The notes: a model not told the origin generated them from the letters alone. A DNA stretch of 64,000 nt from Desulfosporosinus acididurans (GCF_001029285.1 NZ_LDZY01000012.1:109679-173678), one strand, 5' to 3'; counted from the first letter of the stretch, positions 38,542-49,180 are shown. A program made the numbers and translations.

Positions 38542-39873
38542 ATGAATATGGACTTCATCGAGGCTCTTCATGAATTGGAAAAAGGGCGGGGGATTTCTGC
38601 TGAGATTTTATTTGAGGCTATTGAAGCTGCACTAATTTCCGCTTACAAGAAGAATTTCGGGTCTTTACAAAACGTACGAGTTCTTATCGACCGCATGACG
38701 GGAGAGTTTAAAGTATTCGCTCGCAAAACGATCGTGGAAAATGTTGAAGATTCGCGTACTCAAGTCAGTTTAGAAGATGCTCGAAAACTTAATCCCAGCT
38801 ATCAGCTTGAAGATATCGTCGAGTATGAAGTAACGCCTCGGGATTTTGGACGAATTGCGGCTCAAACAGCCAAACAGGTTGTCGTTCAGCGTATCAGAGA
38901 AGCTGAACGAGGTATGATTTATGATGAGTATGTTAATCGGGAAGGCGATATTGTTACTGGTGTTGTGCAGCGGTATGAACAGAAGAATGTTATCGTTGAC
39001 TTAGGTAAAGTCGAGGCGGTATTGCCGGCTCAAGAACAAATTCCTGGTGAGGTTTACCAATCCTTTGAGCGAATTAAAACCTATGTTGTGGAAGTAAAAA
39101 AAACCACGAAAGGTCCCCAAATTATGCTGTCACGGACTCATCCGGGTCTGATAAAGCGATTATTTGAATTGGAGGTACCGGAGATTCACGATGGAGTTGT
39201 GGAAATAAAAGGCGTTTCCCGAGAGGCTGGCGCCCGCTCCAAAATTGCGGTCTATTCGCGGGATTCTAATGTCGATCCGGTCGGAGCTTGTGTTGGCCCG
39301 AAAGGAACGAGAGTTCAGACCATCGTCACGGAGTTAAAAGGGGAAAAAATTGACATCGTTAATTTTTCCACCGACCCTCACGAATTTGTCGCCAATGCCC
39401 TTTCGCCGGCTAAGGTTGTGGGAGTCTATCCGAAAACTAATGAGAAAGTAGCTGTCGTTGTTGTTCCCGACTATCAGTTATCTCTTGCTATTGGCAAGGA
39501 AGGGCAAAATGCCCGCTTAGCCGCTAAACTAACTGGATGGAAGATCGATATCAAAAGCGAATCTCAAGCAGTTGCTTTAAACCTTGTTTCGGAAAATCCA
39601 GAGGATGGATACGAAAATTTTGAGGACTACGGCGAATATGAAGAGTATATGGAATATGATGAATTTGCAGATATAGATCAAAATCAGGATAACGAGCAGG
39701 AATATGTTGAAGATGAGTCGGCTTTAGACAATGATGACACTAACAAATATCAAAACTCTGACGAATATAACGAGGAATCGATTAAACAACTATCCGATCA
39801 AGACATGGATGATATCTTGGATTGGGTGTCTGAGGACGATTTGAACGAAACCATTAATTCTGATAAGAAATAA
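38542..39873 (+). CDS. nusA: Transcription factor NusA with unusual acidic tail
   Basis: 443 residues; AAGGAGG about 12 bases upstream of ATG. It controls pausing, termination and antitermination. N-terminal RNAP-binding domain about 1-125, S1 domain about 135-200, two KH domains about 205-345 (VGACVGPKGTRVQTI and LAIGKEGQNARLAAKLTGWKI). Residues 350-443 are an added tail with 37 Asp/Glu in 94 residues and only four Lys. B. subtilis NusA ends near 370, so this is extra. Confidence 0.96.
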   Translation: MNMDFIEALHELEKGRGISAEILFEAIEAALISAYKKNFGSLQNVRVLIDRMTGEFKVFARKTIVENVEDSRTQVSLEDARKLNPSYQLEDIVEYEVTPRDFGRIAAQTAKQVVVQRIREAERGMIYDEYVNREGDIVTGVVQRYEQKNVIVDLGKVEAVLPAQEQIPGEVYQSFERIKTYVVEVKKTTKGPQIMLSRTHPGLIKRLFELEVPEIHDGVVEIKGVSREAGARSKIAVYSRDSNVDPVGACVGPKGTRVQTIVTELKGEKIDIVNFSTDPHEFVANALSPAKVVGVYPKTNEKVAVVVVPDYQLSLAIGKEGQNARLAAKLTGWKIDIKSESQAVALNLVSENPEDGYENFEDYGEYEEYMEYDEFADIDQNQDNEQEYVEDESALDNDDTNKYQNSDEYNEESIKQLSDQDMDDILDWVSEDDLNETINSDKK

Positions 39874-39894
39874 TGAAAGAGAGCGGGTGAAGGT

Positions 39895-40158
39895 ATGAAT
39901 ACACGGAAAATTCCCATGCGGATGTGTTTGGGTTGTCAACAAATGAAACCTAAAAAAGAGCTTCTGAGAATCGTTAGAACTCCGGAAGGAACTGTTGAAC
40001 TCGATTCAACGGGGAAGAGGAATGGACGTGGAGCATACATTTGCTCTGACTTGACTTGCTTTAGAACGGCAGTTCGTGAGCATCGGTTCAGAAAAGCCTT
40101 TGAAGTGGATATTGATCCTAAGGTATTGGCAGATTTAGAAGGGAAGATTTCTCCGTGA
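39895..40158 (+). CDS. rnpM: RNase P modulator RnpM (YlxR)
   Basis: 87 residues, YlxR/DUF448 family. The start RKIPMRMCLGCQQMKPKKELLRIV and the GRGAYIC motif are diagnostic. B. subtilis YlxR binds and inhibits RNase P. The basic surface fits RNA binding. The stop overlaps the ylxQ GTG start by 4 bases. Confidence 0.93.
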   Translation: MNTRKIPMRMCLGCQQMKPKKELLRIVRTPEGTVELDSTGKRNGRGAYICSDLTCFRTAVREHRFRKAFEVDIDPKVLADLEGKISP

Positions 40159-40451
40159 ATTCACGAATCCAGGCCTTGATGGGACTCGCACGCCGAGCAG
40201 GCAAAATAGCCTCCGGGGAAGCACAAGTTGAGGCATTATTAAAAAAAAAGAAGGGATATTGCCTTATCTTGGCCGAAGATGCACCAGGGGCTTATAAAAA
40301 ATTCGATCAATGGGCAAAAGATTTAAAACTTCCAGTGGTTGTCACTGGAACTAAGCACGAGTTAGGGCATTCAATAGGACTTTCGCCGCGTTCAGCAGTT
40401 CTTATATTAGATCAGGGGTTTGCAAAAGCTATTTCACTAGCAAGGAGCTGA
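40155..40451 (+). CDS. ylxQ: L7Ae-family RNA-binding protein YlxQ
   Basis: 98 residues from GTG 40155, coupled to rnpM by a GTGA overlap. The L7Ae/L30e fold is supported by LMGLARRAGKIASGEAQVEALLKKKKGYCLILAEDA. It likely binds kink-turn RNA. It sits in the invariant place between rnpM and infB. Confidence 0.9.
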   Translation: MNSRIQALMGLARRAGKIASGEAQVEALLKKKKGYCLILAEDAPGAYKKFDQWAKDLKLPVVVTGTKHELGHSIGLSPRSAVLILDQGFAKAISLARS

Positions 40452-40495
40452 TGCTTGGAGCGTAATGGGGGAGCCGAATATGTGGGGGTGGTTAA

Positions 40496-43237
40496 ATGAG
40501 TATTCGTGTTCATGAATTAGCAAAGGAATTAAACTTTAGCAGTAAAGAAGTGATTACAAGACTCTTAGCTTTAGGAACGGATGTTAAAAATCATTTAAGT
40601 ACTGTCGATCAAAAAGATGCTGATCGTTTAAGGGATCAACTGAAGGGAAAGGAGATAAATTTGGATCATTCTGAACGTAAAAATTCTGAGGAAATAAAAA
40701 CAAAAACATCTGAAATCGGTCAAGAAGATCGGACTGCGGAAGGGCGGACTTCAATGCCGCGTCCCGCTTATCAAGGACAACCGCAAGGTTCTCGTTCAAA
40801 TCAAGTCCATAACCAAGGTCCGCGTCCTAATGCCCAAGGACCGTCTCAAGGACCCCGCACGGGTACTCAAAGCCCACGCCCAGGATATCATGGCCAAGGG
40901 CAATCCCAAGGCCCGAGACAAGGCTATCAAGGACAACCATCAGGACCACGCCCCAGTTATCAAGGACAGCCCCAAGGCCCGAGACAAGGTTACCAGGGAC
41001 AATCTCAAGGTCCGAGACAAGGTTACCAGGGACAATCCCAAGGCCCGAGACAAGGTTACCAGGGACAATCCCAAGGCCCGAGACAAGGTTACCAGGGACA
41101 ATCCCAAGGCCCGAGACAAGGTTACCAGGGACAATCCCAAGGCCCGAGACAAGGTTATCAGGGACAATCCCAAGGCCCGAGACAAGGTTATCAGGGACAA
41201 TCCCAAGGCCCGAGACAAGGTTATCAGGGACAATCCCAAGGCCCGAGACAGGGTTACCAGGGACAATCCCAAGGCCCGCGTTCTTCATCTGCCCGCGCTG
41301 GGGCGGGTATCCCAGCAACTCCGGTAATTACGGAGCAAGTGAAACGACAATCACCTGCCAGTAAAAAAGCGCAAGATAAAGCTTATGAACGAAAACGAGA
41401 AATGGAAAAAGAACGAGAAAGTGTGCTCCGCGCGCCCCATAGGCGCGTTCAAAAACAGCCCAAGAAAGAAGTTAAAGATACTACTCCGAAACACATTGTC
41501 ATTCAGGAATCAATCTCTGTTCAAGATTTAGCTATTAAAATGAGCCGCAAAGCCGGAGAACTCATAAAACATCTTATGAATTTAGGAGTTATGGCAACCA
41601 TAAATCAAGAACTGGATTCGGAAACAGCAACCATTCTTGCTAATGAAATGGGCGTCACTGTTGAGGTAAAGGCAGAAAAATCGTTAGCTGTTATTGAAGA
41701 GATAGAAGATGACCCGAAAGATCTTACTCTCCGCCCGCCGGTTGTTACAGTAATGGGACATGTTGACCATGGAAAAACCTCTCTGTTGGATGCAATTCGT
41801 ACTACAAATGTTACTTCTTCCGAAGCTGGAGGAATTACCCAGCATATCGGTGCCTATCAGGTAGAAATCAAGGGCCAGAAAATTACCTTTTTAGATACAC
41901 CAGGTCACGAGGCCTTTACGGCAATGCGGGCACGCGGTGCTCAAGTAACAGATATAGCGGTACTTGTGGTTGCTGCTGATGACGGAGTTATGCCTCAAAC
42001 AGTTGAAGCCATTAATCATGCCAAGGCCGCAGAAGTCCCGATTATTGTGGCTATTAATAAAATCGATAAGGAAAATGCTACCCCCGAAAGAGTTAAGCAA
42101 GAATTAACCGAATACGGATTAGTGGTCGAAGAATGGGGCGGAGACACGATTGCTGTTCCCGTATCGGCCAAATCAAAGGTTAATATTGAGCAGCTTTTGG
42201 AAATGATACTCCTTGTTGCAGAAGTTCGTGACCTTAAGGCCAATCCTAACCGACTGGCAGCAGGAACCGTCATCGAAGCTGAGCTGGATAAAGGGAAGGG
42301 ACCTATAGCCACAGTACTTGTCTCCAAGGGAACACTCAATGTTGGGGATGTTGCTGTTGCAGGCTGTGCCTTTGGCCGAATTAGAGCTATGGTCGATGAC
42401 AAGGGCCGACGTGTTAAAAAGGCTGGTCCGTCCATGCCTGTCGAAATACAGGGCCTGTCAGAAGTACCTGAAGCCGGAGAACCTTTTGCTGTGGTAGCTG
42501 ATGAAAAATTAGCGCGTCAAATTACCTCGGCACGGACTGCAGTAAGAAAGGTTGAAGAGTCAAAGCGTACTGTCGTAAAAGTCAGTTTGGAGGACCTCTT
42601 TGATAAGATCAAAGAAGGAGAAATTAAAGAGCTCAATATCATCATTAAGGCCGATGTTCAAGGTTCTGTAGAAGCCCTTAGACAATCCCTATTGAGGCTT
42701 TCAACGGATGAAGTCCGCGTAAATCCTATTCATGGCGGTGTCGGTGCAATTAATGAAAATGACATAATGTTAGCCTCTGCCTCCAACGCGATTATCATTG
42801 GCTTTAATGTTCGGGCAGATTCCAATATGAAAGCTACAGCAGATCTTGAAGGTGTTGATTTGCGGTTTTACAGAGTCATCTATGATGCCATTGAAGATGT
42901 TAAGGCTGCTATGACTGGTCTCCTGGATCCAACCTTTAAGGAAGTTGTTCTTGGTAAAGCTGAAGTTCGCCAAGTTTTCAAAGTTCCCAAAGCAGGAACT
43001 GTTGCCGGTTGTATGGTAACAGAGGGAAAAATTCTTCGTTCGGCAAAGGTACGCGTTATCAGGGATGGCATTGTGATTCATGAAGGAGAAATGGAATCTC
43101 TGCGACGCTTCAAAGATGATGTCAAAGAGGTCTTAGAGAGCTTTGAATGTGGAATTGGAATCGAAAAATATAATGACATTAAAGAAGGAGATATCCTTGA
43201 AGCATTTGCTCTTGAAGAGGAAAAAAGAACATTATAG
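40496..43237 (+). CDS. infB: Translation initiation factor IF-2 with Gln/Gly/Pro repeat region
   Basis: 913 residues. It positions initiator tRNA on the 30S subunit using GTP. N-terminal IF2N-like helix ([20 protein letters not shown]), then a low-complexity region (about 80-265) including nine 11-residue repeats (163-261). A second IF2N domain (about 335-390) precedes the G domain: G1 GHVDHGKT (421-428), G3 DTPGH, G4 NKID. C-terminal domains II-IV follow. The region of repeats is far longer than in B. subtilis (716 residues). Confidence 0.97.
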   Translation: MSIRVHELAKELNFSSKEVITRLLALGTDVKNHLSTVDQKDADRLRDQLKGKEINLDHSERKNSEEIKTKTSEIGQEDRTAEGRTSMPRPAYQGQPQGSRSNQVHNQGPRPNAQGPSQGPRTGTQSPRPGYHGQGQSQGPRQGYQGQPSGPRPSYQGQPQGPRQGYQGQSQGPRQGYQGQSQGPRQGYQGQSQGPRQGYQGQSQGPRQGYQGQSQGPRQGYQGQSQGPRQGYQGQSQGPRQGYQGQSQGPRQGYQGQSQGPRSSSARAGAGIPATPVITEQVKRQSPASKKAQDKAYERKREMEKERESVLRAPHRRVQKQPKKEVKDTTPKHIVIQESISVQDLAIKMSRKAGELIKHLMNLGVMATINQELDSETATILANEMGVTVEVKAEKSLAVIEEIEDDPKDLTLRPPVVTVMGHVDHGKTSLLDAIRTTNVTSSEAGGITQHIGAYQVEIKGQKITFLDTPGHEAFTAMRARGAQVTDIAVLVVAADDGVMPQTVEAINHAKAAEVPIIVAINKIDKENATPERVKQELTEYGLVVEEWGGDTIAVPVSAKSKVNIEQLLEMILLVAEVRDLKANPNRLAAGTVIEAELDKGKGPIATVLVSKGTLNVGDVAVAGCAFGRIRAMVDDKGRRVKKAGPSMPVEIQGLSEVPEAGEPFAVVADEKLARQITSARTAVRKVEESKRTVVKVSLEDLFDKIKEGEIKELNIIIKADVQGSVEALRQSLLRLSTDEVRVNPIHGGVGAINENDIMLASASNAIIIGFNVRADSNMKATADLEGVDLRFYRVIYDAIEDVKAAMTGLLDPTFKEVVLGKAEVRQVFKVPKAGTVAGCMVTEGKILRSAKVRVIRDGIVIHEGEMESLRRFKDDVKEVLESFECGIGIEKYNDIKEGDILEAFALEEEKRTL
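40982..41278 (+). repeat. Nine-unit 33-bp tandem repeat inside infB
   Basis: Nine back-to-back 33-base units encode [11 protein letters not shown]. Unit 1 has TCTCAAGGT where others have TCCCAAGGC; units 6-8 share TTATCAGG where others have TTACCAGG, and unit 9 has ACAGGG. Degenerate relatives lie upstream (about 40915 and 40950). Because 33 is a multiple of 3, open frames appear on all nearby strands. Confidence 0.95.
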
Positions 43238-43257
43238 TAATCCCAGGAGGGATATCT

Positions 43258-43632
43258 ATGTCAAAACATCGACCTAACCGTTTGGCTGAAACTCTGAAAG
43301 AAGAAATATCTCAAATGATTTTAGTTGAACTCAAAGATCCTCGAATAGGCTTTGTCACAGTAACAAGTGTGGATGTGGCTAATGATTTAGCTCATGCTAA
43401 AGTCTATGTCAGTGTTATGGGCAATGAGGAGGAGACTAAAGCATCTTTAGATGCCCTTAATAGAGCGGCCGGTTTTATCAGAAGTGAAATTGGGAAACGA
43501 ATTCGTTTGCGACATGCACCAGCCATAGTTTTCGTCAATGATCCATCGATCCAGCATGGCGCCCATATTGCTAAGTTGCTGCGCGACGTTGGTGCAGCGG
43601 ATACTGCAGACGAGGATGAATCGCATGAGTGA
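43258..43632 (+). CDS. rbfA: Ribosome-binding factor A
   Basis: 124 residues with GGAGGG upstream. KH-like 30S maturation factor. Conserved RLAETLKEEISQMI start, DPRIGFVTVTSVDVANDLAHAKVYVSVMG and ELRIRLRHAP-type end. Its 3' end overlaps nrnA by 8 bases. The ylxP gene that sits before it in Bacillus is missing. Confidence 0.95.
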   Translation: MSKHRPNRLAETLKEEISQMILVELKDPRIGFVTVTSVDVANDLAHAKVYVSVMGNEEETKASLDALNRAAGFIRSEIGKRIRLRHAPAIVFVNDPSIQHGAHIAKLLRDVGAADTADEDESHE

Positions 43633-44605
43633 ACGTCTATTAACCGAAGAAATACTAGAAGTTCTGAGAAAAGCGCCATCGGTGGCGCTTTTCTCCCATG
43701 TCTCGCCGGATGGCGATTGCTTAGGATCTATGTTGGCTCTTGGACTTGCCCTCGAAACAATGGGCAAAAAGGTAACGTTCTTTAATCCGGACCGCGTACC
43801 GATGGCTTTAGCTTTTTTGCCAGGTTCTGACCGTATTCGGCAAACTTTGCCGGATCCGAGGCCACAAGTTTTAGTCTTTGTGGACTGTACGGACCTAAGA
43901 CGTGTATCATTAACTTCAGATTATTTTGGTGATAGTATTATTATCAATATTGATCATCATATTTCTAATCAAAAGTTTGGGCATTATAATTGGATTAATG
44001 ATCAGGCGAGCGCTTGTGCTGAAATTTGTCTAACTTTGCTTAAACAATTGGGGATTGCTCTTAATCGAGAAATAGCGACAAATCTCTATACAGGTATTGT
44101 TACTGATTCAGGATGTTTTCAATATAGCAATACAACAGCGCACACTCATCGTCTAACCGCAGAACTTATTGAGACAGGATTGGATTTAGCAAGCATCCAT
44201 TATCAGTTATTTGACCAGAAACCACTTGCTCAGGTTAAGCTCTTGCAAGCAGCCTTAAATAGTCTGGAGCTTTACGCTGATGGACAGTTGGCAGTTATGA
44301 CCTTAACTCTTGAGAATTTTCGGCAAAGCGGAGCAGACCAGGAACTTAGTGAGGGATTGGTTAATCATGCACGGAGCATTAAAGGGGTAGAGGTAGCCGT
44401 TTTGCTCAAAGAAGTGGGGGCACAAGAGATTAAGAGCGGTTTTCGCTCCAACGTGTGGTTTGATGTCAATAAGGCTGCATCACAATTTGGCGGCGGTGGA
44501 CATAAGCGGGCAGCTGGTTGTACATTCAAGGTTTCGCTCATTGAGGCAAAGCAACAGGTCATTAGTGTCATTGAGGAGGGGTTAATCCTTGGACGGCATC
44601 GTTAA
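43625..44605 (+). CDS. nrnA: Bifunctional oligoribonuclease/pAp phosphatase NrnA
   Basis: 326 residues from ATG 43625, 9 bases after GAGG. It degrades nano-RNA and pAp. DHH domain with SHVSPDGDCLGS, FVDCTDLRR and IDHHISNQKFG; DHHA1 domain at the end with SNVWFDVNKAASQFGGGGHKRAAG. It overlaps rbfA by 8 bases and truB by 17, so all are coupled. Confidence 0.93.
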   Translation: MSERLLTEEILEVLRKAPSVALFSHVSPDGDCLGSMLALGLALETMGKKVTFFNPDRVPMALAFLPGSDRIRQTLPDPRPQVLVFVDCTDLRRVSLTSDYFGDSIIINIDHHISNQKFGHYNWINDQASACAEICLTLLKQLGIALNREIATNLYTGIVTDSGCFQYSNTTAHTHRLTAELIETGLDLASIHYQLFDQKPLAQVKLLQAALNSLELYADGQLAVMTLTLENFRQSGADQELSEGLVNHARSIKGVEVAVLLKEVGAQEIKSGFRSNVWFDVNKAASQFGGGGHKRAAGCTFKVSLIEAKQQVISVIEEGLILGRHR

Positions 44606-45473
44606 CGTCCTAAAACCGCCGGGAATGACCTCTGCGGATGTTGTTGCTTGGATGCGCAGAACACTGAAGACTAAAAAAGTTGGTCACACCGGCACTTTGG
44701 ATCCTGGAGTTGTCGGAGTTTTGCCCATTTGTGTAGGAAAAGGAACTCGTCTTGCTGAATATATTACTGAGCAGGGAAAGGCATATCTTGCTGAGGTCAC
44801 CTTTGGAATTAAAACCGATACCCAAGACTCTTTTGGGAAAACGGTCTTTGAGAAACAGCCTTTTCTTAAACGAGCTGAAGTTGAGAGAGAGTTAAGGAAA
44901 TTCACAGGCAAAATTTCGCAAATTCCTCCCATGTTCTCAGCGGTACACAAAGATGGTAAGCGTTTATATGAATATGCTCGGCAAGGAATTTCTATAGAAC
45001 GAGAGCCGCGTGAGGTAACTCTTTATAAGATCGAGCTTAAGAAATGGTATGATGAAGAATTTCCAAGAGCAATTTTATATATCGAATGTTCCAAAGGGAC
45101 CTATATTCGAACATTGTGTTATGACTTAGGTGAGGACTTAGGCTGTGGGGCTTATATGTCGTACTTGCTTCGGATTCGGTCCGGCCCTTTCGAAATTCAA
45201 GACAGCTGGACTCTGGAAGAGATCGATGAGACTGTTCAAACATCACTGGCTCCCTTTCTTTTGCCTTTAACAGCCGGTATTGACCTGCCCAAGGTCTACT
45301 TATCAGCTGCTCGGGCTAATGCGTTTCGCAATGGGTTATCAACAAAGAGAGAACTAGTCAGGACCTCAGAACCTATTTCAAACTCTCAGGTTCAAGTTCT
45401 TGAGGGAGAGTTGTTAATTGGAATTGGAGTGTGGCGTGAAAATTCTCTTTTTCCCTATAAGGTTATTGGATGA
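44589..45473 (+). CDS. truB: tRNA pseudouridine55 synthase
   Basis: 294 residues from TTG 44589, 7 bases after GAGGAGGGG. It makes pseudouridine 55 in the T-arm. Start DGIVNVLKPPGMTSADVV; catalytic Asp in GHTGTLDPGVVGVLP; TYIRTLCYDLG. A PUA-like C-terminus follows. ribF is next, as in most Firmicutes. Confidence 0.95.
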   Translation: MDGIVNVLKPPGMTSADVVAWMRRTLKTKKVGHTGTLDPGVVGVLPICVGKGTRLAEYITEQGKAYLAEVTFGIKTDTQDSFGKTVFEKQPFLKRAEVERELRKFTGKISQIPPMFSAVHKDGKRLYEYARQGISIEREPREVTLYKIELKKWYDEEFPRAILYIECSKGTYIRTLCYDLGEDLGCGAYMSYLLRIRSGPFEIQDSWTLEEIDETVQTSLAPFLLPLTAGIDLPKVYLSAARANAFRNGLSTKRELVRTSEPISNSQVQVLEGELLIGIGVWRENSLFPYKVIG

Positions 45474-45491
45474 TTTAGGAGGTCAAAATCC

Positions 45492-46415
45492 GTGCAAGTT
45501 CAAACAAATATGCCAACCAATAAAGAGCCTTGTGTATTGGCATTAGGAAATTTTGATGGAGTGCACCTTGGACATCGTCGTTTGCTTGAGCATGGATTGA
45601 GACAAGCTGAACGTTTGGGAGTAGGTCTTAGTGTTTTGCTCTTTGAGCCCCATCCATTGAAAGTTCTGCAGCCTGAACGAGGAATTCAGTTACTCACGAC
45701 GAATCAAGAACGATTGAAATATTTTGAGGAGATTGGGGTAAACACAGTATTTCTTATTCCTTTCACTCGTGAGATGGCCAATACTACACCGGAAGACTTT
45801 GTCGTCAGGATTCTTATGCCCCTGGGGGTAGTTCGCGTTGTTGTGGGCTTTAACTATTCGTTTGGTGCTCATGGTAAGGGAAGTCCAGAACTAATTCAGT
45901 TATTGGGCAAGCAATATGGATTTGGAGTCAGTGTTCTTCAAGCACAGATGCTTGAAGGAAGGGTTATTTCTTCGAGCAGTATCCGTAAAGCTTTGCTGCA
46001 AGGAGATATTGCTTTGGCGAGCGCCCTCTTAGGCCGATCTCCCAGCTTAAGCGGAACAGTGATTCATGGGGAAGAACGTGGACGATTACTAGGTTACCCG
46101 ACAGCAAACCTTCGGTCAAATGAGGATATACTAATTCCCAAACGAGGTGTCTATGCCGTTTGGGCAAATATCAATGGTGCCTTTGCAGCTGGTATGATGA
46201 ATATTGGTATGAAGCCAACGTTTCATGATATGTATGGGACGAGTGTTGAAGTGAATTTCTTTGATTTTAACGGAGACTTATACGGTCAAGAATTAACAAT
46301 TCATATTGAGGAACGGTTGCGTGACGAGAAAAAATTTGATGGAATTAACGAACTTCTTCTTCAATTGAAAACCGATAAAATAAAAGCACAGAGTCTTCTT
46401 AAGGGATTGCTGTAA
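45492..46415 (+). CDS. ribF: Bifunctional riboflavin kinase/FAD synthetase
   Basis: 307 residues from GTG 45492 with AGGAGGT upstream. It makes FMN and FAD. N-terminal adenylyltransferase with GNFDGVHLGHRRLL and SSSSIRKAL-like ISSSSIRKALL; C-terminal kinase (about 185-305) with GRLLGYPTANL and GMMNIGMKPTF. No FMN riboswitch is seen upstream. Confidence 0.95.
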   Translation: MQVQTNMPTNKEPCVLALGNFDGVHLGHRRLLEHGLRQAERLGVGLSVLLFEPHPLKVLQPERGIQLLTTNQERLKYFEEIGVNTVFLIPFTREMANTTPEDFVVRILMPLGVVRVVVGFNYSFGAHGKGSPELIQLLGKQYGFGVSVLQAQMLEGRVISSSSIRKALLQGDIALASALLGRSPSLSGTVIHGEERGRLLGYPTANLRSNEDILIPKRGVYAVWANINGAFAAGMMNIGMKPTFHDMYGTSVEVNFFDFNGDLYGQELTIHIEERLRDEKKFDGINELLLQLKTDKIKAQSLLKGLL

Positions 46416-46441
46416 AGAAGGTCTCAAAGCAGGCCTGGAAC

Positions 46442-46470
46442 TTTACAAAAGCCCAAGAACCATGTATACT
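46442..46470 (+). promoter_or_regulatory. Sigma-A promoter for rpsO
   Basis: TTTACA (46442-46447), a 17-base spacer, and TATACT (46465-46470). Confidence 0.8.
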
Positions 46471-46476
46471 ATCATA

Positions 46477-46563
46477 GAACCTATGGGACCCGTTGACTCG
46501 GCTTATCGAAGCTCCGACGGTGTGCTGGGCAGCAGGGAATATTGATTACTGGAGGAAATTAAC
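46477..46563 (+). promoter_or_regulatory. Candidate S15 autoregulatory leader
   Basis: The 87-base leader between the promoter and the rpsO start contains CCCGTTGACTCGG, CCGACGG and GCTGGGCAGC, which can form the nested stems expected of an S15-binding leader. Known S15 leaders vary by phylum; this match is structural and from memory. Confidence 0.5.
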
Positions 46564-46830
46564 ATGATGACACCTGAAAAGAAACAAGAGATTATAGTTA
46601 AGTATGCTCAACACGAAGGAGATACTGGTTCCCCGGAAGTCCAGATTGCTCTCCTTACGGAACGTATTACCTATTTAACGGAACATTTTAAAACTCACAA
46701 AAAAGACCATCATTCGCGGCGTGGACTTTTAAAAATGGTCGGTTCCCGACGTTCGTTGTTAAATTATCTGAAGAAAGTTGATTTTGACCGTTATCGTAAT
46801 ATTATTACCGCCCTTGGTTTGAGAAAATAA
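46564..46830 (+). CDS. rpsO: 30S ribosomal protein S15
   Basis: 88 residues; the start is ATG 46564 or the adjacent ATG 46567, after GGAGG. It binds 16S rRNA helices 20-22. Typical [53 protein letters not shown]. pnp follows, as in most bacteria, after a terminator. Confidence 0.97.
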   Translation: MMTPEKKQEIIVKYAQHEGDTGSPEVQIALLTERITYLTEHFKTHKKDHHSRRGLLKMVGSRRSLLNYLKKVDFDRYRNIITALGLRK

Positions 46831-46845
46831 TAAAGATAGCACTAT

Positions 46846-46874
46846 AGAAGTGGGTCATATGATCCACTTCTTTT
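46846..46874 (+). terminator. Intrinsic terminator after rpsO
   Basis: AGAAGTGGGTCAT (46846-46858) pairs with ATGATCCACTTCT (one G-T pair), followed by TTTT. It separates rpsO from pnp. Confidence 0.8.
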
Positions 46875-47026
46875 AACGTTTTTAAAAGTCTTTCCTCATA
46901 TTTGCTTATATTTCAGAGATATTCTTAAGCAGAGAGTTTTTTTTACAAATTGCAGGAAATAATAATAATATGTCGAAGAGGAAACAAGTTAAAAAGAAGG
47001 ATTGAAAGTTTTAAGGAGGTTCCATT

Positions 47027-49180
47027 GTGAAACAGGAAGTATTTGAAAAGTCTATCTCCGTCGGCGGACGAACGATGACTTTCCAAACCGGGAAAATTGG
47101 CAAGCAGGCTGGTGGCGCGATTTTCCTTCGTTATGGGGATACGGTAGTATCTGCTTTTGCAACATGTAGTGCAGCGCCGAGGGAAGGGATTGATTTCTTT
47201 CCTCTAACAGTTGAATTCGAAGAACGTATGTATGCCGCTGGTAAGATTCCAGGCGGATTCATTAAACGTGAAGGCAAAGCTAGCGAAAAGGCTACTTTAT
47301 CGGCTCGTTTAATAGATCGTCCCATTCGTCCTTTATTTCCTGAAGGGTTTCGCAACGATGTTCAAGTAGTTGCGACTGTCATGTCAGTTGATCAAGACTG
47401 TGCAACAGATATCACGGCAATTAATGCCGCATCAGCCGCTCTTGCTGTCTCAAATATTCCTTTCGAGGGACCTGTTGCGGCGGTTACAGTTGGACTTGTG
47501 GATGGGGAATTTATTATTAATCCCACGATTGAACAAAGCGGCAAGAGTAAGATGCATCTGACCGTAGCCGGAACAGAAGAAGCGGTTATGATGGTTGAAG
47601 CCGGTGCTCAAGAAGTTGAAGAACAGTTAATGCTGGAAGCTATTATGTTTGGGCATTCTGAAATCAAAAAACTAGCTAAGTTCATTGCAGAGTATCGCGA
47701 AGATGCTTTCCAGTTGGGATTGGCAAAGGAAAAAATGGACGTCCAATACGATAAAATTCCTGAAACCATTGTTGAGGCAGTCAAAGCCTATGCCTATACT
47801 AAAATGGATGCTGCTGTTCGTGTCGAGGAGAAAAAGGCCAGAGAAAGAGCTATTGATGAAGTCAAAGTCGATGCTCTGAAATTCTTCGAGGCTGAGTTCC
47901 CCGATGATTTGAAGGCGGTAGAAACAATTTTGGAGGGCATGGTTCATTTAATTGTCCGCAAATTAATTACTGACGAACATATTCGCCCTGATGGCCGGGC
48001 CGTTGATGAAGTTCGTCCGATAAGTGTTGAGGTAGGGATTTTACCTCGTACTCATGGTTCAGGCCTTTTTACCAGAGGGCAAACTCAAGTATTAACTGTC
48101 GCTACGCTAGGGGCTGCCGGAGATGAACAAATTTTAGATGGTTTAGGATTAGAACGTTCGAAACGTTACATACATCACTATAACTTTCCGCCCTACAGTG
48201 TTGGAGAAACACGACCCATGCGTGGACCGGGACGCAGAGAGATCGGGCATGGAGCCTTGGCGGAAAGAGCGCTTGTTCCAGTTTTACCGGATGAAAATGG
48301 CTTTCCCTATACGATACGTTTAGTATCGGAAGTATTGGAATCCAATGGGTCCAGTTCAATGGCCTCGGTTTGTGGAAGCACGCTTTCCCTGATGGATGCC
48401 GGTGTTCCGATTTCGGCACCAGTTGCCGGCGTGGCCATGGGCCTAATTAAGGAAGGCGATAATTTCGCAATTCTTACAGATATCCAGGGACTAGAGGATC
48501 ATTTCGGAGATATGGATTTCAAAGTTGCGGGCACGAGCAAAGGGGTTACAGCCCTGCAAATGGATATAAAAATTAAAGGAGTTTCCCGCGAAATTCTTGC
48601 CCAAGGGCTCACTCAGGCTAAAGCCGGCAGACTCTTTATTCTCGATAAGATGCTGGCTGTTCTTGATAATCCTCGACCGGAACTCTCAATCTATGCGCCG
48701 CGCATTATCACCACCTCAATACATCCGGATAAAATACGTGATGTTATTGGACCAGGAGGAAAAACTATCAAGAAAATTATTGATGAAACAGGCGTTAAAA
48801 TTGATATTGAGGATGATGGCCGCGTCTTTATCTCTTCTGTTGATGGAGAAGGCGGGGAACAAGCTTTAAAAATTATTCAAGCTCTAACTCAAGATGTCGA
48901 AGTCGGTAAAATCTATCAAGGAAAAGTTACCCGAGTCATGGATTTTGGAGCTTTTGTAGAGGTTATTCCCGGAGTCCTTGGACTTAGTGGAAAAGAAGGG
49001 TTAGTGCATATTTCACAGCTCTCTCAGGAGCGAGTCGAAAAGGTTGAAGATGTCGTAAAAGTTGGCGATGAAATTACGGTTAAAGCTACGGCTATTGATA
49101 AACAGGGACGTTTGAATCTTTCCCGTAAAGAAGCGATGGCAAGTGCTCGAAAGGATCCTTCCGTTAGTTCATCAAAGTAG
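47027..49180 (+). CDS. pnp: Polyribonucleotide nucleotidyltransferase (PNPase)
   Basis: 717 residues with AAGGAGG upstream. It degrades RNA 3' to 5' with phosphate. Two RNase PH domains (about 10-225 and 310-540), the helical domain between, then KH ([22 protein letters not shown]) and S1 ([20 protein letters not shown]) domains. Length is normal. It lies between rpsO and a ylxY-like gene as in B. subtilis. Confidence 0.97.
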   Translation: MKQEVFEKSISVGGRTMTFQTGKIGKQAGGAIFLRYGDTVVSAFATCSAAPREGIDFFPLTVEFEERMYAAGKIPGGFIKREGKASEKATLSARLIDRPIRPLFPEGFRNDVQVVATVMSVDQDCATDITAINAASAALAVSNIPFEGPVAAVTVGLVDGEFIINPTIEQSGKSKMHLTVAGTEEAVMMVEAGAQEVEEQLMLEAIMFGHSEIKKLAKFIAEYREDAFQLGLAKEKMDVQYDKIPETIVEAVKAYAYTKMDAAVRVEEKKARERAIDEVKVDALKFFEAEFPDDLKAVETILEGMVHLIVRKLITDEHIRPDGRAVDEVRPISVEVGILPRTHGSGLFTRGQTQVLTVATLGAAGDEQILDGLGLERSKRYIHHYNFPPYSVGETRPMRGPGRREIGHGALAERALVPVLPDENGFPYTIRLVSEVLESNGSSSMASVCGSTLSLMDAGVPISAPVAGVAMGLIKEGDNFAILTDIQGLEDHFGDMDFKVAGTSKGVTALQMDIKIKGVSREILAQGLTQAKAGRLFILDKMLAVLDNPRPELSIYAPRIITTSIHPDKIRDVIGPGGKTIKKIIDETGVKIDIEDDGRVFISSVDGEGGEQALKIIQALTQDVEVGKIYQGKVTRVMDFGAFVEVIPGVLGLSGKEGLVHISQLSQERVEKVEDVVKVGDEITVKATAIDKQGRLNLSRKEAMASARKDPSVSSSK

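Noticed and set aside
40982..41278. CRISPR-like array
   Set aside because: The units are contiguous, coding and have no spacers.
40827..41327. Long open frames on both strands inside infB
   Set aside because: They arise because the 33-base repeat unit is a multiple of three and free of stops; IF-2 explains the sequence.
45474..45491. FMN riboswitch ahead of ribF
   Set aside because: Only 18 bases separate truB from ribF.
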